From Paramacrobiotus metropolitanus (taxonomy: Eukaryota > Tardigrada > Eutardigrada > Parachela > Macrobiotidae): a DNA stretch of 64,000 nt. The stretch is taken from assembly GCF_019649055.1 (NCBI RefSeq), contig NW_026570402.1, forward strand, positions 116,366 to 180,365, read 5' to 3'. The position numbers and the translations under genes were made by a program. The notes under the pieces were generated by a model. The model was not told the DNA's origin, ran no database searches, and was given only the letters and a program-made list of their open reading frames with translations. Positions 23,398 through 34,322 of this stretch are shown one piece after another. Each line of letters starts with the position of its first letter. The first letter of the stretch is position 1.

Positions 23398-25483
23398 TTA
23401 TGGGCTGTCTCGTGATAACGCGTGGCTGTCAGCGGCATCCCGTTTTCGCTTCTTCGTTAACGGGGTATCTTTCTTCCGGTTACTGCTCTGATCACTGGCT
23501 TTCTTCCACGTTTCTACTCGCTCATGTTCCACGAAAACCTGACGGAACTTAACTTTCTGTTCTTTGCGGCCCACTTTGACGATGTGGTAGCCCCCTTCCA
23601 GCCTGACATATCGCGCCTCCTTGTAACGATCCTTACTACCGGGAATCGAGAGTCGAACGTGCTGATTGGCAGTCAAGATATCCGACGCTCTAATTAGATT
23701 CCTTGTCGGCATGAGGTAGACCTGACTGCTGTTTTTAGAGCGGATAAAGACTGAGGATCCACGTTTTCCGATCACAGCAGCCGGACGCCAGTTTGGCTGC
23801 CGTTTGAAAAAGATCTCTTCCTTGTGCCGGAAGTCCTTGCCGCCGATGCGAATCACCGGGAGCCGGCGGGGACGTGTGGGGAAGCGATGTTTATGGTGCC
23901 GCATCTCCACTAACGCCGATGCCTCCAACAATCCATTCTACAAACAAGCCACTATTACTTAAACATTTGCTTGTGGTACACAACCGAAACGCAGTAATTT
24001 TATACACTTTATCGACACTCGCCAGTGTCGACACACAACTACAGATACACACGATTTAGTTATTTTACGCATAAGTCAGCTTCCCACCGGTTCGGCAAAT
24101 TTCTTAATTCTCGAGCCTGGCCTGGATTGCCGGTAAATATATGCAATCTAACATCTGTAAAACATATGCAACCTTACATCTGCAGGTAAGTCGGCCACTT
24201 GCATGACAGTCATGACTGGAAATCGGATCAGGTAGAACATTTCTCCCAGGACCTCACGCCGGTTAGCGGGTGTGGGCTCCAAATTGCCCCGAGTACAAGC
24301 AGCTACCGCCCATCTGCGAAAATAAAACGATAACTGCACGGATCCCGGTTATTAATTACATCCAGGCCCGCTTTGAAGGGGGGCGATGGGGGCGGCCACC
24401 CCTCTCGTTTTCAATTTTTGGCCCCCTACCAAAAACCCCCCAGCGCGGGCCTGAACGCATCTGCAATCTATCTTTAGCTAGACCTTAGTCACCTTACCGA
24501 TCCACAGCCACACAAATGAGGTTTTCGTTGGCAAACAACGTATCGCGTTCCAGAATAGTGCGCAGCGTGCTGGGCTGTAGTTCACTGAATTCTTCCATTT
24601 TGAAGAGTTCCTTGCAGTGCACGTCTACGTAATGCAGACAGTTTTCTACCACACTATCAAATCCAACGGCCCAGGTCAGTGCCTGCAGAAAAATCGAATA
24701 AATGTCAAGCAGCGAGACTACTGTCAATTGCGGCGCATGCACAAGGGCAGTCTTAAGCAGACATACATGTTCCAGATGCAGTAGGTATCGGGCTGTGTTG
24801 CCGTGGTCCGCGATGAGATTCTGCATGATGTAATTAAGGCAGAAGTCAGTCAGTAGTGGCAAATCGTACTTGTCGGCGCACTGCATTGTCGCATAGACAT
24901 CATCCAATGTCACCTGCTTCTCGCTGGTGTAGATGTACCTGTCGCAGTACATATCTTCGACTTTTACCCACAAAAACGTAGTTTCAGACGAACCAGCTTT
25001 CAGACGAACCAGCGAACCAGTGGCGCTGGTTCGCTGACACTTTAATTCTGGACTGGTTCTAATAATTTAAACTCCGGCAGATTGCGAAGTCATACTTACT
25101 TCAGCATATTTTGGAATGCTTGAGGAGGGATATCCGGAATATCTATGGGACCGTTGCGGTTCTCGGGCAGACTCCCGTTAAACATAATGTAAAACACATC
25201 GCTGGCGCTGCTGAGCACGAACCTGTTCAAAAGTACGGATCAGCAAAGGACTGCATTCATACGGTTCGCAGTAATACGCGGATTAAGTGGGTAATGACTA
25301 TTGAGCTCACTTGTGTGCGTTCAGGATTTTCACTGGTCCGACATCCCGTCCTATGGAGAACTGGACGTCGCTCAGATCTCCGCTCTCCAACATGCGTTCC
25401 AACCGCTTGATGACCCCGTCAATCTGGCCCCGTCGTGGGGTGCTGGCTTTTGCTTTTGTCGAGCGTGGCGCCGTTTTCGACAT
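23398..25483 (-). CDS. BTB-3B: intact BTB-BACK protein, subfamily I (442 aa)
   Basis: Six exons join in frame to 442 residues: 25,311-25,483, 25,100-25,222, 24,767-24,938, 24,498-24,682, 24,178-24,313 and 23,398-23,937, all GT-AG. The start MSKTAPRSTKAK fits the Ser/Lys-rich N-termini of BTB-9 and BTB-10. Order: BTB (SDVQFSIGRDVG, LNAHK, SSASDVFYIMFNGS, YIYTSEKQVTLDDV, QCADKYDLPLL), BACK (ALTWAVGFDSVVENCLHYVD, ERDTLFANENL), linker (WAVAACTRGNLEPTPANRR, LIRFPVMTVMQVADLP), then the C-terminal module (HRFPTRPRRLPVIRIG, KDFRHKEEIF, IRASDILTANQHV, RYVRLEGGYHIVKV) and a basic tail (KKRKRDAADSHA). The BTB-BACK-linker part resembles BTBD2/3/6 Cullin-3 adaptors. The module replaces PHR and is of unknown function. 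The KKRKR run could act as a nuclear signal. Confidence 0.85.
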
Positions 25484-26355
25484 GCCTGCAGTGAAACGGA
25501 GCGAAGTCCTTCTGCTCTCTATAACGTATAACACAGGCAGCTATCGATATCGGATACAGATGCCTTCGTGCAAGCTCGTAATAGATTCAAAATTTAACAA
25601 CGTTTTGCCAATCACTGCAAGATCACCAGGCAAGAGAATCCCACAAACAACTCAACGCCGAAATCACCAAAGAAGTGAAGAAGATCAAAGTCCATAGCCA
25701 AGAACTGCTGACGAAGATCTGCTGCAGGATTGCACTGACGGAATTCTTGATGTGCACAGTGCACGCCGAAAACAGATCATTGGATCATTCGTCAAACTGC
25801 TGACCGCACGAGGTCAGCATTTATCAGAAAGTGCACCGAGGCGGCCGTCCGTGACTGCGGCTCCGTTAAAATTCCATAGACCAATGTCCATTCACGATTA
25901 GACTGCCAGCCAGGCGGGTGCGTCTGAATCCAGTTGATGAAAATCATGAAATCATGAAGGTGAAATATTCGGTATCACCTACCGTAGAGTACGTGTTTGG
26001 AAACGAATCACCGATCACGAAGAAAATGCATTGGTGTTTGTCATTCCCTTTTCTACTGTAGACACTGAAGATTGTGTAGTCAATTGCAACGTATTCACAT
26101 AACATATTTACAACACAGGGAGATATTGTTACAAATTACAATACTATTATTGATTATTACTACGTACGACTCGGTACTGGTCCGACACTCCCGACCCGGA
26201 AATGGAGCGTGAAGTGTTACACGATTTGAATCTTGTCTTGAAGATACATGTATCGAATATCCTATTTCAGTTAAGACTAAAAATAAAATGTTTAATGCAA
26301 TTCAGCCGGTAATGATCCCCAGCTTGTACATGGGCCGTTCCCTGCATTAATCTGG
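25484..26355. other. Upstream region of BTB-3B, no gene
   Basis: Copy of 14,839-15,801. No recognisable coding sequence. Confidence 0.5.
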
Positions 26356-26938
26356 TTATCCGGCGGCATTATGTAAGGCCAGTGAGTGGCGGCTACTGTC
26401 TGTGACTTTTATCATGTGCATATATTGTGTAAAGCCGCAATTTGAATTAGCCTTTAATTCGCGATGTGGTTCCGGAGTTCGATGGTGTGAGAGGCGACTT
26501 CCGCGTGCGGTTTTGGAGTTTGAAGTGTGCCGGCATGGCCGGAGGTGCGCAATTGCAGCTGAGGATCTTACCTGTGGGAACAGGTCGCTCACTCCCTGCA
26601 CCCTCCGCCGGTACCCGGCTTCTTCGCCCCACAAACAAGCTACTCGGATGTACCGCTCCACGCAGTTGCTCTTCCACCTCCCGGCGCGCTGGACTTCCTC
26701 CTTTGGGAGTTGTTGCTCCGCGGCTTCCGTAGCGGCTCCGATGCTGGAAGCTGTGCGTGCTCAGTCGCGCGCAATCCGGGTGATCTTTCAGCAGTAATTT
26801 CAAAAACCGGTCTACGGCTCCGCGGGTGAGATAATCCCCATTCCGGTACCGGAAGAATGGGGGGAGTATTCGGCTTTTTTTAATGCTCGAGAATTCTATT
26901 CGCTTAACAGCAGTAGTTATCTTAAATGCAGGGTGCAC
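26356..26938 (-). mobile_element. Tyrosine-recombinase fragment, copy B
   Basis: Same relic as at 15,802-16,291. The first frame (26,447-26,938, 163 codons) carries GDYLTRGAVDRFL and LSTHSF. The second (26,356-26,661) carries ERYIRVACLWGEEAG. The break at the HSF-Arg box is present in both copies, so it predates the duplication and is not a copy-specific error. Confidence 0.65.
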
Positions 26939-27309
26939 AGCGTTGCCGTTACTTTAACCGATACGGCATAATATGACCGTTTCTGTCATTTCGCGGCTGT
27001 TTCCAAACGCTAATTAATTTTACCATACGAGACGAAGACAATCAACACTTCGAACAGAAATTCCTTTATGAAGAATAAAGTGAACCAGGTACAACAAAAA
27101 CAACGATTCCAAGCAAGAAACAAAAATGAATAAAACCGCTCTGGTCTTCCGCTTCTTGTCAACCGAGCCGGTAAAGAATAACGCGTTATGCTGCAATCCA
27201 TGAGACGAATCTCACTATCAGTTACGAAATAATCATACAAAGCAATACAGTACGAATACTAAAAACACTAAGTACATTTCGCTCGACGCTGGTGTCGGCG
27301 GGGGAGTCA
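26939..27309. other. Spacer downstream of BTB-4B
   Basis: Copy of 16,292-16,659. No gene recognised. Confidence 0.5.
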
Positions 27310-29259
27310 TCACAGTTGCGCGATTTCCTTAACTTTCCAGTGTAGCCAGACTTTCCACGGCACCGTCAGATCCTCAAAATCAACCGCTACTTCCTGGCTG
27401 TCGATCTCCACCACGTGCTTTCCTCCGCGCCGCATACAGTACGTAGCCCCGCCCCGCAAGCAGTGCACCCGCTGGCCGCGCTGAAGAATATCGGTCGCAC
27501 GGACGATCGTCCTCATCGATTTGAACGCATGCCCTTTTCCGCACCACTGGATAATAATATTTTGACAATCGAGTTCCATAATAAACTCGGCCGGATACCA
27601 GTCACCATCGTCGCGTGTTGCGCGAACACAGCTTCGCGGTTCTTATACGCATCCAGGTCGAAGTTGTGCTGGATGTAGCGGCGCGGCTCCGTCGAGAACG
27701 GGAGGGCCGGCTTTTCCGGAGCGTGCTTATAGAGGAACAGGTCACGCAGCTCCGTCGAAAGCAGTAAAGCACTCTACAAGCAAGTGCTTGTAATGTATGC
27801 TTAGCAACATTATAACTGTTGACTAGAAATATTATCAGACCTGCAACAGTTCATTCAGTAATAAGTCTGCCAGCCAGAAAGCTAAATAAAGCCAATAATA
27901 TACAATACAGGTCTGTACTCCAGGTCAATTGCTTTAACACTACATCGTGATCGAAGGAACGGGACTATCATTATCAGCCACGGCTGAATTACCTGAACAG
28001 GGCCAACAGCGAGTTCAATGTCGTTGAGTAAAGGGAAGCGGACAAGGAAGAGCGCGGCTCCCAACATTTCGCGACGGTTGGCGGTGGACTGTTCCAGGCT
28101 GCGCTTCTCACAAGCCTCCATCGACCAACTACGAGACAAGGTGGATATGGTATTCAGAATTTCAGCGCAAACTGTACAGCATAGTTATTGATATAAGTTC
28201 AGATTTAACAGTTTAACACCGCACACAATCTGGGGTTCGACCCCGTTCAAGGCTGCATACACATCATAAGGAAAAGTCAAGTTTCAATAACTATGATTTA
28301 AAAATTTAATTTTTATTAAACGGTATAATAATTTGTCAATTTAAAAGATTAAATAATTCATTACAAATTCGCTTACTTTTCTACAGCCACGTAAACGACA
28401 TTCTCATCAACAGACAAAGAGTTACGCTGGAGAATCATCAGCAGGCTGTCATGACCAATGCTGTTGAACTGCTCCGAGCGCAATATAGCGTCGGCAAATT
28501 CATCGACAATGTCCATACACTTGTCCACAATGTTGTCCAAGTCCGGGCACCAACGGTTGACCTGCAGCGAAAAGCATGTGTCGAACTTTATTCATTGTAC
28601 AGTCACTACAGTGTACTGTGTTGCACATCATCCGTGGAGAACCAACATTTTCCAGCATAGTTAGGCAGTTTTCCTTAGTAACGCAGCCGATGATGCACTC
28701 GCAGCAGGCATCCACCAATAAAGGCAAACCGAACTTGTCAGCACAGTGCAGCGTTGGAAAGATGTTTGTCTCGTTGATGCCTTCCACCGAATCAGTGTAA
28801 ACATAACTGAGCAGGTTGGCGAACGCGTCGGAAGGAATGTCAGGAAAGTGAATAACCAACGGACACGATTCAGCCACGCTGTTACAAATCATGCTGTAGA
28901 ACACCTTGCTGCTGTTACACAAAATACTCCTGCAAAAACTGCGGTTATTTCACGTCGAAGTTCGAACCTATCGTAATTTAATTTAAAACTGATACCAATT
29001 TCGTAATTTAAAACTGATACAAATTCCTGCATCGTATTAAAATTAGGTCTCTCAGGTGATAATAAACCGGTTACTTGTGTGCAGAGAACACTTTATCTTG
29101 GCCAAATTGGCGTCCCACGACGAACTGCACATCAGTGAACTCTCCGCTGGCCAACATGTGTTTCATGCGATCTGCGAGCTCTCCAACACCGCCACGGTGT
29201 TTCGTGCTGCCAGTGATGGTTTTGATGCCGCTGGTATCCGATGTCGGATTAAGACACAT
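27310..29259 (-). CDS. BTB-4B: BTB-BACK protein, subfamily II, one frame break in the last exon
   Basis: Exons 29,075-29,259, 28,647-28,929, 28,377-28,561, 27,993-28,128 and 27,310-27,773, all GT-AG. The first four are in frame. The start MCLNPTSDTS is the subfamily start. BTB: DVQFVVGRQFGQ, FSAHK, SSKVFYSMICNS, YVYTDSVEGINE, LHCADKFGLPLL. BACK: VNRWCPDLDNIVDKC. Linker: WSMEACEKRSLEQSTANRR, LVRFPLLNDIEL. Last exon: LLSTELRDLFLYKHAPE, then NREAVFAQ, a one-base frame change, and IVRATDILQRGQRVHC, GGKHVVEI. Because the break is identical in copy A it is either a real mutation older than the duplication or a systematic error. With one base added the product would be about 417 residues. Family role: probable Cullin-3 adaptor. 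Confidence 0.75.
28229..28250 (+). repeat. tRNA T-arm-like sequence in an intron (copy B)
   Basis: Same GGGGTTCGACCCC hairpin as at 17,580, in the equivalent intron of BTB-4B. No complete tRNA cloverleaf is visible. Confidence 0.35.
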
Positions 29260-29372
29260 GATGGAATCTGTTGCCACAGAAATTTTACCAGTTTAAACTG
29301 CGATTTCAGACGCACTTCTGGATTTCTAAGCGAACGAAATTTTCAGAATATCAGCAAAATTTTATCGAAGTG

Positions 29373-29497
29373 GCTATTTTACCCCAGTGTTTGTGGCAAA
29401 ATAGCTTTTGGCTATTTTGCCCCAGTATGTGGGGCAAAATAGCCTTTTACTATTTTGCCCCACACTGCGCTTAAATAGCCATAAGCTATTTTGCCCC
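29373..29497. repeat. GGCAAAATAGC palindrome array, copy B
   Basis: Three or more hairpin units such as GGGGCAAAATAGC...CTATTTTGCCCC in tandem, about 115-240 bp upstream of the BTB-4B start codon. Better conserved than copy A. Confidence 0.8.
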
Positions 29498-29511
29498 AGT
29501 ATAGTCCGCAG

Positions 29512-31848
29512 CAGACCTGGGCAGTTATGGAAAATCGACCCACAGTCAGAGTTAAGAGTTACAGGGAGCGTGCGAGTTGCGCTAAGAGTTAAGTTATTTA
29601 TGCAGGGAAACCGAATTTCGAGTTACACCGCGAGTTACGCTTAGGGTTGTTAACGGTGCGGTTTTTTACCAGTGCACCGGTGCAATTTGGAAAAATTGCG
29701 GTGCAGTTTTGAGAAAAAAATTGGTGCAGGCGGTGCGGTTTTTGAGAAAAACCACACCGGCGCACACCGGTGCGTTTGGGTAACCGCGTTGACGTACACC
29801 GGTTAACCACCGGTTAACCGAAGATATCGTAAAATTGTAATTTTAAGAAAAATTTTATGAGACGACGGTGCACACCGGATTCGCGCCTAATAAGCGCACG
29901 GGCCATGACGGGCGTAAGTCTGTAACGTACAAAATAGACCAGATGCGCATAGGCGCTTCGGGGACTTACTTACAACGTTTGTCACCCTTTACATACAGAC
30001 ATCGAACGCAAAACCGCGCCCGTTTACGCGTCTTGCATGTATGTATGTACGGGCTAAACTCGACCGCATGCGCACAACAGTCAGCACATACAGACTGACA
30101 GTTAATATGCGTGCTGTGCTGACATTATGCTTCTAACGATAAACTGTAGCACTACATTTCTAAAAGTTAAACAATGACATATAACCTGTTTAAAAGTACC
30201 AAAACAAGGCGCGCTAAGGTACTGCTATGCAGTATTATTTTAAGCTAAAATAAACAAAAAAATACAACAAGATATACTAAAAATACTTCTGGGTAGCCAG
30301 ATCACAGCGGGAACCCGCCACACGGTCAAGAAAAACATACAATTCTCTGTCAAAATATACGGACGAAAAACCAAAAATGGGGTTGTCCAGGAGTATAAAT
30401 CGTAGTCGGTTTTCCACATCCGATCAGGAATTCAAGCACAGAATGCACTGCAATCAACACCCACAGCTGGGTAGCCAGCGCGCAGGGTTCCCTGCGATAC
30501 GACGGCAGTAATACATGACAAGTATACCACAAATCGTTAGAGACAGCCACAAGGATTCATGGACCTTTGGCAAGTCGGAATCAATTTGTAATACGCTAGT
30601 CAGCTGCGGTGGGATTCAAATTATTTTGAATTGAACGATAATCAGGTAGCAAGCGATCAGTATAAACAGGAGTGCATCTGGCCAAACACTATACTGCACT
30701 GTCTTATCTGGATTCCCAGAACACAGGCTTCCTGCACTATAGATGCATATCAGTTTCATATTTCTGATTTCAACAACAAACTAGAAGGCAAGAACTTAAA
30801 AACTTAAAAAAGACGGAAAACCCTGTCGTTTTACTGTTTAACCGTCGCTGTCAGCCCAAAGTATGGAGAAACGATCACGTGGTTTTGAATTTTGCTATTG
30901 GCGGTGGGCAGCCTCGATCTAACTCAGAATGCTGACCCACCAATAAAAAATCGCGGAAACACGAAGTTTGTAGTACCTGGGCGTCGCTTAGACCGTTACA
31001 AGGTACGCCCCTGTTCGTAACGGTTTTCGTCGACGCCTACCGACAGACATCGAGCAAAAAGCGACTTACATCGAAGCCCAGCCAATTGGGACTTGGTACG
31101 CCTGTTTCTCGTTTCGATGTAAGTCGCAGATGCTCTATGTAAGTCCGCGTTTTGACTCTGCGCATCTTCTGGAATATTCACTCACAAGTTATACAGTACT
31201 GTACTTGAAGCTGGCTTGAATAATTATCGGCTTGATACTGTAGCTGCTGCAACAACCGGGCTACCATAAGAAAGAAAATGTGAAGCACTGTAGCGCAAGC
31301 GTTTGACAGTTTCCACGCTCTACAATTTTTTTCGTCATTGAAATTTTTTGGAAATCCCTTTTGGATGTTTTACGTCTTTGTAACAGTTTCGCTACGACTG
31401 GATACATCCTGCTGGGGATGCTTTTAGGAAGTTTAACTTAAGCCCAAAAATTCCGGTGGGATAAAGAGGAAAGCGCAGAGCGCGTAACATTTCGCTGTTG
31501 CAGTACTGATGCGCGCTACACCGGTGTACACCGGTGCGGTGCGGTGTAAAAAATTGCGGTGCGATTTTCGATTTTCACGACACCGTCCGGTGCGGTTTTT
31601 CGCTTTACACCGATTAAGTAGGTGCGATTTCTGTAAAAAACCGCACCGAAGCCACACCGGTGTACACCGCACCGCACCGTTAACAACCCTAGTTACGCTA
31701 CCATAGACAATATATACTATTTTTATGAGAGTTACGTTAGAGTTAAGTTTTCTTCTGAGCGAGTTACGCTAAAGAGTTAAGTTATAACTCAATAACTCGA
31801 AAATAACTCGCGTTAAGTTAAATAGTTAAAATTAACTGCCCAGGTCTG
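29512..31848. mobile_element. hAT-2 MITE (about 279 bp) with hAT-1 nested inside
   Basis: Perfect 16-bp terminal inverted repeats, CAGACCTGGGCAGTTA and TAACTGCCCAGGTCTG, are flanked on both sides by the 8-bp duplication GTCCGCAG (29,504-29,511 and 31,849-31,856). The interior is rich in GAGTTAC/GTTAAG motifs. hAT-1 copy B occupies 29,642-31,691. Removing it and one target copy leaves a MITE of about 279 bp. The 8-bp duplication and CAG...CTG ends indicate the hAT superfamily. It has no coding capacity. Confidence 0.9.
29642..31691. mobile_element. hAT-1 non-autonomous transposon, copy B, complete with target duplication
   Basis: 2,050 bp with ends TAGGGTTG and CAACCCTA, flanked by GTTACGCT on the left (29,634-29,641) and GTTACGCT on the right (31,692-31,699). 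The perfect 8-bp duplication assigns it to hAT. It is the only one of the three copies with both flanks original, so this is the founding insertion. Subterminal GGTGCGGT-type repeats are dense in the outer 150-200 bp. There is no transposase frame, so movement would need an enzyme from elsewhere. Confidence 0.92.
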
Positions 31849-33139
31849 GTCCGCAGAATAGCCGTAAGCTAATTTGTCAAACGCTCTGTTCGAATAAATT
31901 GTGGACCCCGACTAGAAAATGTTAGGCCACTCAATTTTTCCGATGATTCCAGTGAGAAAAGCGGGAACGCAGTGAAGAAGCGCGATGTGTATTGTGGGTA
32001 CAATCCCTTGCCTCCCTAATGCGACAACCCCTCCATAACGGGAAAACTGTTGAGGCGCCCAAAAGGTGTCCATTACGGTATAGGCTTATAGCAGACTAAC
32101 TCTGCGTGATCAGTGCTGGAGGTGACGTTACAACAGAATCTGAATGAAGAAACCAAAAATTACTGCCAGTGCCGTTTAATGTGGTTTTCTGGAACAATGA
32201 TCGGTTTGGGCGAAATTTGTTTGTGAAAGCGAAAGCTAGGAACAAATCTTTAGAATACTGATGTCGTTTATAGCGGGAGCGTACGGCGAAAGACAGAAGA
32301 ACGGACGACCTTTCCTGCTGTTACACGCGGTAAAGAAGGTTCTGCGACAATTGCATTTTCATACCGCTACCGACCACGAAAACATCGTTAGAGCGACTCT
32401 TTTCTGAAATTGTTACGAAGAAGTACTCGAAATGGAATACTATATCCGGGAAGCTCTGGAATCCTTATCTGGAACCTTACCCTAAAGAATCCGACGCCAT
32501 TATCCAGTCGACGTAGAAGAGACGGATCCAAAACCCGTAGCGTGTCTCCAGCTGGTTGCAGAGGAACAAATATAACGCCAGCGCCAGATGAAAGCAGAGG
32601 CAAATAAGCAAGATTGTTGTGCGACCTTTGCTCAAGCAAGGAGTGACCTTTGATGACAAATTAATGAGAATCGTACTGGTACTGGAAGTCTCCTGCATCC
32701 ACGGTAGTCAACAATGGTTCTGTATCGGTAGTGGTGCCATGTCGTGGTACTGTAAACAGTAAGAACCGTAATTTTGAAGCCGGTAATAGTGCCGCAGAAA
32801 ATCGTTTGATTGTCGCCTAAGAGATAGTTTTGGGTCGGCCCTGGCCGGCCTGAGTAAGAGGTGCGGCCGTCGTTTACATCGAGGCCGCGGCCAGGGCCGT
32901 CTAGCAGCACAGATATATTTCATTCCAGTTGTCATTGTACAAGCGGCTACAAAGGGTATGTTAAAGAATACACGGATATCTGCCCACAAAACGTTTATTT
33001 GTGCGAAAACAAAGAAAAACTCCTCGAAGAACAATGAATTTCAGTAAATCCCAAAAATAGTTTTTTGTTGTTCTACTTCATTTTCCACATTAAACGCCTA
33101 CAGCGGGCCGCGGCCTGGACCCTGGCCTTCTCTGGGCCG
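31849..33139. other. Unique segment, first copy: no confident gene
   Basis: No recognised gene. A GC-rich block near 32,833-32,905 and another near 33,100-33,180 contain many GGCC clusters, partly inverted relative to each other, and could be ends of a further small element. One degenerate TACTGG-type unit lies near 32,705. The second copy is at 36,516-37,790. Confidence 0.45.
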
Positions 33140-34322
33140 AGCTCGACCTGGGCCACGGCCTCGGCCGGGCGGCCCTACAGTGTTAAGGGATAGTGTTAAA
33201 ACATGTTGAAGTCATGGTATTGTTTTCGGCAAGAAAATGCATCGGAACGATGTTTCACTTTACTAAGATTCACCTAGGTAACTTTCCGTACCTTGGTGCC
33301 GTAGTTAGGGGTCCGGTTTACCGCTGTTCGTAGCGGCCGAATCCGTAGAACTTCCGGTTATTTGTTTAAATTGGGCGGTTAAAAACGGTTTCCTGCTTTC
33401 ATCCGCCATTATGGGTTAAGTTAATGAATTCTGTCCACTTTACCATGTACGATTCACGTTGGATGGAATGAGGCCGGATGTGTCGCTATCGGTGAACCGG
33501 CTCCGAAGTGCGTTCCTTCTAACTCCATCTTCCAACCGCAAGTGGAGGCCTGCTTGAACTCGTTCGATCTGCTCTTGCGAGTACATTCTCGTACCTGAGG
33601 GGTTTTCGTGGCGCCAGAGCTCGTATGAGCCCGACCTGTTCCCTGGCCAAGTGTCAAATTCGACCTCTTTTTGTGGTTGAAAGAATATTTTTGCTGGGGA
33701 CCAAATCTTTCCGCGCCTTCGTACCTGTTCAGTTTCATGATTTCGCTTAGCGAGTCGATGATTGATTCGTTTGTTGGCCGTCCCCGCGCCTTAAACGGCC
33801 CTTAGGCCGAATGCCCTTGCATCCGCTTGCCAAGCAAATTAAAATTTTTGGTGGTAGGAGCCGGGGTGTCGCTGCCGGTGGATTCGTCCCATAGTCCGAC
33901 CGGTCTAACTTCTGACCGTCAGAGGTGGTCCGTTCGCGCTTCGTTCACTTTTCAAAGCATTATAGTCGACTTAATATTGCCGTCGATTACGGTTACGTTG
34001 ATAACTCGTATGCCTGCGGTTCCCAGCCCGTAACAGTCCAAGATAGCCTCGCATCTGGCGAGCGGGAGTCCTTCGGGATGGGCCGAGGTATTCTTGTGGT
34101 TTGTTTCCATCTGACCACTCGTAGAGACCTAATTTGGTCCGAGAAGCCTCCGTGTTGAAGTATTTAGTCTCGATTTCGACGGACGCTTTCTTTGTTTTGC
34201 TCGGAGATACCATATTTGAATCTCAAATTGGACGTCTTTAAAATGGGGCACCTGTTGAAGTTCTTCGTGCGAGTCATCATCAGTGCGCCTTTGCAACGGC
34301 AATCAAAACGGAGCATCCCCCT
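33140..34322 (-). mobile_element. Minus-strand coding-like remnant, first copy (gypsy-associated, tentative)
   Basis: Open minus-strand stretches at 33,454-33,738 and 33,971-34,213 have biased, protein-like composition but match no domain I know. They lie just beyond the point where the Ty3/gypsy RNase H remnant (39,276-39,318) continues in the second copy, in the same strand order, so they may be the decayed 3-prime part of that element. Copy 1 and copy 2 differ in a T-run (near 33,661 and 38,341) that changes the frame. Confidence 0.4.

Larger units (their letters stand above)
21034..31691. repeat. Tandem duplication 1, copy B (10.66 kb)
   Basis: Direct repeat of 10,395-21,033. It begins abruptly inside the BTB-2 last exon at GTACAGAT and ends with hAT-1 copy B, which here carries a complete target duplication and continues into unique sequence. 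This copy therefore represents the original right-hand context. Confidence 0.95.
29642..34322. repeat. Tandem duplication 2, first unit (4.68 kb)
   Basis: Unit made of hAT-1, the right half of the hAT-2 MITE and about 2.5 kb of mostly non-coding sequence. It is repeated at 34,323-38,995. The junction at 34,322/34,323 joins ATCCCCCT to the exact left end of hAT-1. Confidence 0.95.
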
